Below are positions 60,549-64,000 of a stretch of DNA of 64,000 bases, in pieces. Where the stretch lies: NCBI GenBank assembly GCA_016714795.1, contig JADKCA010000001.1, forward strand, positions 682,001 to 746,000. Direction: 5' to 3'. The notes under the pieces were generated by a model. It did no database searches. It was given only the letters and a program-made list of their open reading frames with translations, and was not told where the DNA came from. Position 1 is the first letter of the stretch. Every line of letters starts with the position of its first letter. The translations under genes were made by a program, and so were the position numbers. The DNA is from Sphingomonadales bacterium. GTDB lineage: Bacteria; Pseudomonadota; Alphaproteobacteria; Sphingomonadales; Sphingomonadaceae.

Positions 60549-61618
60549 ATGCACTCTCCAGCTTTCCGGAACTGATCATGTCGCAAGCCGATCTCTCTGA
60601 CCGCGCCCGCTGCGCCGCCATCGACGCCTGGGTGATGGCGCAAGCGGCTGCGACGCCTTTTCACCTCACCGGGTGGAGCCGCGCGGTTGAACGCGGTTGC
60701 GGCCAGACAGCGCATTATCTGGTGGCCGAAGGGCTGGATGGCAGCCTGCGCGGCGTGCTTCCGCTCACGGCGGTTCGTTCTCCCATTTTCGGCAAGGCAC
60801 TGGTTTCAGCCGGCTTTGCCGTTGATGGCGGCGTGCTGGCTGACGATGCGCAGACAGCGCGGCAGCTTGTGGCAGATTTCGTGGCACTGGCCGGAAAATT
60901 GGCCTGCCCTACGCTGGAACTGCGCGGGGGTGATCTGCCGGACGACTGGAGCCGCGATGACACCACTTATCTGGGCTTCGCAACCGATCTCGCCGCAACC
61001 GACGATGCGCAACTGACGGCCATTCCCCGCAAGCAGCGCGCCGAAGTGCGCAAGGCGCTGGGGTTTGACCTGTCGGTTGAAACCGGAACGACAGAGCGGG
61101 ACAAGGCGGCGCACTATGCCGTCTATGCCGAAAGCGTTCGCAATCTCGGTACGCCGGTCTTTCCGCGCGCGCTGTTCGATGCGGTGCTTGATGAATTTGG
61201 CGATGCGGCAGACATATTGACCGTGCGGCATGAAGGGCGGGCGCTCGCGTCTGTGCTCAGCCTCTATTTCAAGGGAACGGTCATGCCCTATTGGGGCGGC
61301 GGCGTGTTCGATGCGCGCAGCTGGCGGGCCAATGACATGATGTATTTCGCGCTGATGAACCATGCGCGCGCCAGCAAAGGCTGCACCCGGTTCGATTTCG
61401 GGCGATCCAAGGTTGGAACCGGACCTGCGGCCTTCAAGAAGAATTGGGGGTTTGAAGGCGAGCCGCTATCCTATGCCAAGCGCACGCTGGACGGATCGCC
61501 CCCGCGCGACATCAATCCGCTCAGCCCCAAATACCGGATGCAGGTTGCACTGTGGCAGAAGCTGCCGATGCCGGTTGCGAACCTGATGGGTCCATGGCTC
61601 GCCAAGGGGCTGGGATGA
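60545..61618 (+). CDS. FemAB-like protein of the XrtA system
   Basis: A 357-residue protein of the FemAB/GNAT-fold family found in PEP-CTERM loci. Typical blocks are TPFHLTGWSRAVE, GVLPLTAVRSPIFG, the PRKQRAEVRKALG helix, YWGGGVFDARSW and RFDFGRSKVGTG, then FKKNWGF. FemAB proteins transfer aminoacyl groups from aminoacyl-tRNA; here an aminoacyl or acyl transfer to the polymer is an inference. It overlaps both neighbours by four bases. Confidence 0.9.
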   Translation: MNALSSFPELIMSQADLSDRARCAAIDAWVMAQAAATPFHLTGWSRAVERGCGQTAHYLVAEGLDGSLRGVLPLTAVRSPIFGKALVSAGFAVDGGVLADDAQTARQLVADFVALAGKLACPTLELRGGDLPDDWSRDDTTYLGFATDLAATDDAQLTAIPRKQRAEVRKALGFDLSVETGTTERDKAAHYAVYAESVRNLGTPVFPRALFDAVLDEFGDAADILTVRHEGRALASVLSLYFKGTVMPYWGGGVFDARSWRANDMMYFALMNHARASKGCTRFDFGRSKVGTGPAAFKKNWGFEGEPLSYAKRTLDGSPPRDINPLSPKYRMQVALWQKLPMPVANLMGPWLAKGLG

Positions 61619-62832
61619 GCGGCGACATCCTGTTTCTGGCGCATCGCACGCCATACCCGCCCGATCGCGGAGACAAGATTCGCAGCTGGAATGTCCTGAA
61701 AGCGCTGGCCAAGCTCGCGCCTGTCCATGTCGCGGCGCTGTGCACCGATCCGGATGAGCAGCGCTATGCAGAAACGCTGCGGCAGGTGTCCGCTTCGGTT
61801 ACGCTGGTGCCGCATCAGGGCAGAAAGTTGGCGGCGATGGCCTCTGCGCTCGTTTCTGGCGGTTCGGCCTCAGTCAGCGCCTGTGCATCACCCGCTTTGG
61901 CGGCACATGTTGAAGCGATGATGGCCAGCGGACGGATCGGTGCCATTTACGCCTTTTCGGGGCAGATGGCGCAATATGTGCCAACAGTGCGGAGCAACAC
62001 CCGATTCCTCATGGACTTTGTCGACATGGATTCGGCCAAGTTTGCGGCATGGGGCGAGGGGCGCGGTCTGGGCGCGCTCGCCAACCGTTTCGAGGCACGC
62101 CGCTTGTTCGCGCATGAGCGCACTGTGGCCAACCGCGCAGATTTGTCTCTGTTCGTCAGCGATGCCGAAGCTGCGCTGTTTCGTCAGGCGACGGGGCTGG
62201 GGGCTGACCGTGTCTGCGCGCTGGAAAACGGGATCGATCTGGAGCGTTTCGATCCCGGCCATGATGCACCCGCGCTGGACGGGCAGGGGCCTCACATCGT
62301 CTTTACCGGGCAGATGGATTATGCCCCCAATGTAGAAGCGGCCATCCATTACGCCCGAAACGTCCTTCCCCGCGTTCGCGCGGTGCTGGGGGATGCGCGT
62401 TTCTGGATTGTCGGGCGTTCTCCCGTTGCGTCCGTGTTCGAACTGGGCGCTTTGCCCGGCGTGATCGTGACTGGAACCGTGCCCGATCCGCGCGATCATA
62501 TTGCAGGTGCAGACCTGATCGTCGCGCCGCTGTTGCTGGCGCGCGGCATTCAGAACAAGGTGCTGGAAGCCATGGCGATGGGCAAGCCGGTCTTGGCCTC
62601 ACCCGCTGCCGCTGAAGGCATTGATGCTGTGGCGGATCGTGATTTCGTCTTGGCCGACGGTGCCGAAGCGCAGGCTGCGGCCACGCTTGCTTTGCTGGCT
62701 GATCCCGCGCGCCGCACTGCGCTGGGTCAGGCCGCGCGGTTCCGCATGGAGGCGCGCTATGGCTGGGATGCCACGCTCGCGCCGCTGGGTGAAATGCTCG
62801 CAGCAGGCAATATGCAAAGGGCCGCTGCATGA
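61615..62832 (+). CDS. Glycosyltransferase (PEP-CTERM/EpsH1-associated family)
   Basis: A 405-residue GT-B-type sugar transferase. The N-terminal FLAHRTPYPPDRGDKIRSW, the linker CALENGIDLERFDP and VFTGQMDYAPNVEA, and the nucleotide-sugar-binding region LLLARGIQNKVLEAMAMGKP match the XrtA-associated glycosyltransferase family. It is expected to act in the cytoplasm on the growing lipid-linked polymer. ATG 61615 overlaps the FemAB stop (ATGA); the longer upstream frame is not needed. Confidence 0.92.
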   Translation: MSGDILFLAHRTPYPPDRGDKIRSWNVLKALAKLAPVHVAALCTDPDEQRYAETLRQVSASVTLVPHQGRKLAAMASALVSGGSASVSACASPALAAHVEAMMASGRIGAIYAFSGQMAQYVPTVRSNTRFLMDFVDMDSAKFAAWGEGRGLGALANRFEARRLFAHERTVANRADLSLFVSDAEAALFRQATGLGADRVCALENGIDLERFDPGHDAPALDGQGPHIVFTGQMDYAPNVEAAIHYARNVLPRVRAVLGDARFWIVGRSPVASVFELGALPGVIVTGTVPDPRDHIAGADLIVAPLLLARGIQNKVLEAMAMGKPVLASPAAAEGIDAVADRDFVLADGAEAQAAATLALLADPARRTALGQAARFRMEARYGWDATLAPLGEMLAAGNMQRAAA

Positions 62833-64000
62833 GCACCGCTACGCTCCGCCCGCCGCGCTTCGCACTGGACTGGTCCAATATCTGGACGCGCCATCTGGCC
62901 GCACTCGGATTTGCAATTGCCGCTTTGCTGCTGCTGTTCGCGGGTGATGTGGCGGACATGGCCTCGATCTGGTGGACGGTCTCCACTTACACCCATTGTC
63001 TGTTCATCATCCCGATTGCGGCCTGGCTGATTTCGCAGCGCATCGAGGAAATGGCTCATGTCAGGCCGCGGGTCTGGCTGCCCGGCCTGTGCGCGACTGC
63101 GGTTGCCGCTATCCTCTGGATGCTGGGTGAAGCGGCGGGAATCGCGCTGTTCCGCCATGCCGCTCTGGTGTTGATGATGCAGTCTGCCGTGGCCGTCATC
63201 CTCGGCCGACAGGTGCTCAACGCGCTGTTGTTCCCCGTCTTCTATCTCGTCTTTCTCGTCCCGTTCGGGGAAGAACTGGTGCCGCTGCTCCAGACGATCA
63301 CGGCCAAAATGTGCATGATCCTGCTGGCCCTGACCGGGGTTCCGGCGAGCATTGATGGCGTGTTCATCACAACGCCTGCCGGCCTGTTCGAAGTGGCGGA
63401 AGCCTGTTCGGGCGTGAAATTCCTCGTCGCCATGGCGGCCTATGCCACGCTGGCCGCCAATGTCTGCTTCAAGAGCTGGAAGCGCCGGGCCGTCTTCCTG
63501 ATTTTCGGTCTGATCATGCCGGTGCTCGCCAATGGCGTCCGCGCCTTTGGGACGATCTGGATTTCAGAAAAGAGCGGGATCGAATTCGCGGCCAGCTTCG
63601 ATCATGTCATTTATGGCTGGTTCTTCTTCGGCTTCGTGATGATCCTGATCATGGCGGCCAGCTGGAAGTTCTTTGACCGTAAGCTGTCCGATCCGTGGTT
63701 GACAGGAAGCGTCGCGGAGCCTGTCGCTGCGCCCGCCCGACACCCCCTCAAGGGTGCGGCTTATGTGATTGCGCTCGCCGTGCTGGCGATGGCATGGCAG
63801 GCTGGCATGGCGTCTCTGGGGCGCATTCCGGTCTCACATCTGGTCACCATGCCTGATGTGAAGGGCTGGACGCGGGCCGAGCCGCAATCCACCTTTCCAT
63901 GGGTACCGCGTTTCGACGGTGCGGACCATCGCTTGACGGGCCAGTTCGTGAATGCCAGCGGTCAGCGCGTGGACATGGTGATCGCTATGTATGGCTGGCA
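62829..64000 (+). CDS. xrtA: Exosortase A fused to an EpsI-like domain (runs off the right edge)
   Basis: The frame opens at ATG 62829, overlapping the glycosyltransferase stop, and is open to the window end (about 390 codons). Residues 1-290 are an eight-helix-type membrane enzyme with the exosortase active-site residues: Cys in EVAEACSGVKFL, Arg in NGVRAFGTI and His in FDHVIYGW. Exosortases cut PEP-CTERM proteins at the membrane. After about residue 310 another membrane helix and a soluble part (DVKGWTRAEPQ, LTGQFVNASGQRVDMVIAMY) match EpsI (DUF3485), so the two functions are fused. No PEP-CTERM substrate is encoded in this window. Confidence 0.93.
   Translation, partial: MSTATLRPPRFALDWSNIWTRHLAALGFAIAALLLLFAGDVADMASIWWTVSTYTHCLFIIPIAAWLISQRIEEMAHVRPRVWLPGLCATAVAAILWMLGEAAGIALFRHAALVLMMQSAVAVILGRQVLNALLFPVFYLVFLVPFGEELVPLLQTITAKMCMILLALTGVPASIDGVFITTPAGLFEVAEACSGVKFLVAMAAYATLAANVCFKSWKRRAVFLIFGLIMPVLANGVRAFGTIWISEKSGIEFAASFDHVIYGWFFFGFVMILIMAASWKFFDRKLSDPWLTGSVAEPVAAPARHPLKGAAYVIALAVLAMAWQAGMASLGRIPVSHLVTMPDVKGWTRAEPQSTFPWVPRFDGADHRLTGQFVNASGQRVDMVIAMYGW

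Overview
The window looks like a chromosomal segment of a GC-rich alphaproteobacterium, most likely a sphingomonad (Sphingomonadales). This rests on family recognition and gene order: an XrtA (exosortase A) exopolysaccharide locus, a pyruvate dehydrogenase E1-beta with a fused lipoyl domain, small DUF883/DUF1469/DUF3618-type envelope genes, and many short palindromic intergenic repeats. No tRNA, rRNA, CRISPR array, insertion sequence or phage gene was seen. No gene-free stretch reaches 300 bases; the longest, about 210 bases, lies before tpsB.

Left part (1-28,200, all on the minus strand). At the edge are a partial D-2-hydroxyacid dehydrogenase and a RES-domain gene without an antitoxin. Next is a cysteinyl-tRNA synthetase gene broken by an 80-base palindromic element and a second frame break. 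Then comes a compact five-gene block, read in this order: a TPR-CHAT protease-like protein, a CHASE2 adenylate cyclase, a secreted FecR-like protein, a TpsB outer-membrane transporter and a giant TpsA exoprotein of about 5,980 residues. The first three genes overlap; tpsB and tpsA are 21 bases apart. CHAT, CHASE2 sensor, FecR-like protein and TpsA would all be exposed in the periplasm. This is the best candidate for an undescribed system: a two-partner secretion machine coupled to a protease and a cyclic-nucleotide sensor.

Middle part (28,300-48,013). These are housekeeping genes: miaA-ilvI-ilvH-ilvC, serB (its start overlaps that of miaA head to head), a DUF885 lipoprotein, an SDR protein with tadA, rpmB with promoter and terminator, a UvrD/PcrA helicase, a five-gene cluster of small envelope proteins, eno, a secreted cysteine-containing unknown, ftsB, pdhA-pdhB and trxB.

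Right part (48,015-64,000). This is an XrtA locus for exopolysaccharide. Minus strand: two hydrolases, an acyl carrier protein and an acyltransferase gene split by a frameshift. Plus strand: AMP ligase, PLP decarboxylase, export lipoprotein, chain-length protein, tyrosine autokinase, outer-membrane barrel, ATPase, deacetylase, FemAB-like protein, glycosyltransferase and an exosortase fused to an EpsI-like domain that runs off the window. No PEP-CTERM substrate is present here.

Short palindromic repeats recur in intergenic DNA (743-840, 29411-29480, 35493-35575) and inside genes (cysS at 1226-1305, possibly the pdhB linker at 45884-45950). Starts were chosen from visible ribosome binding sites, signal peptides and family length; some use TTG or GTG.
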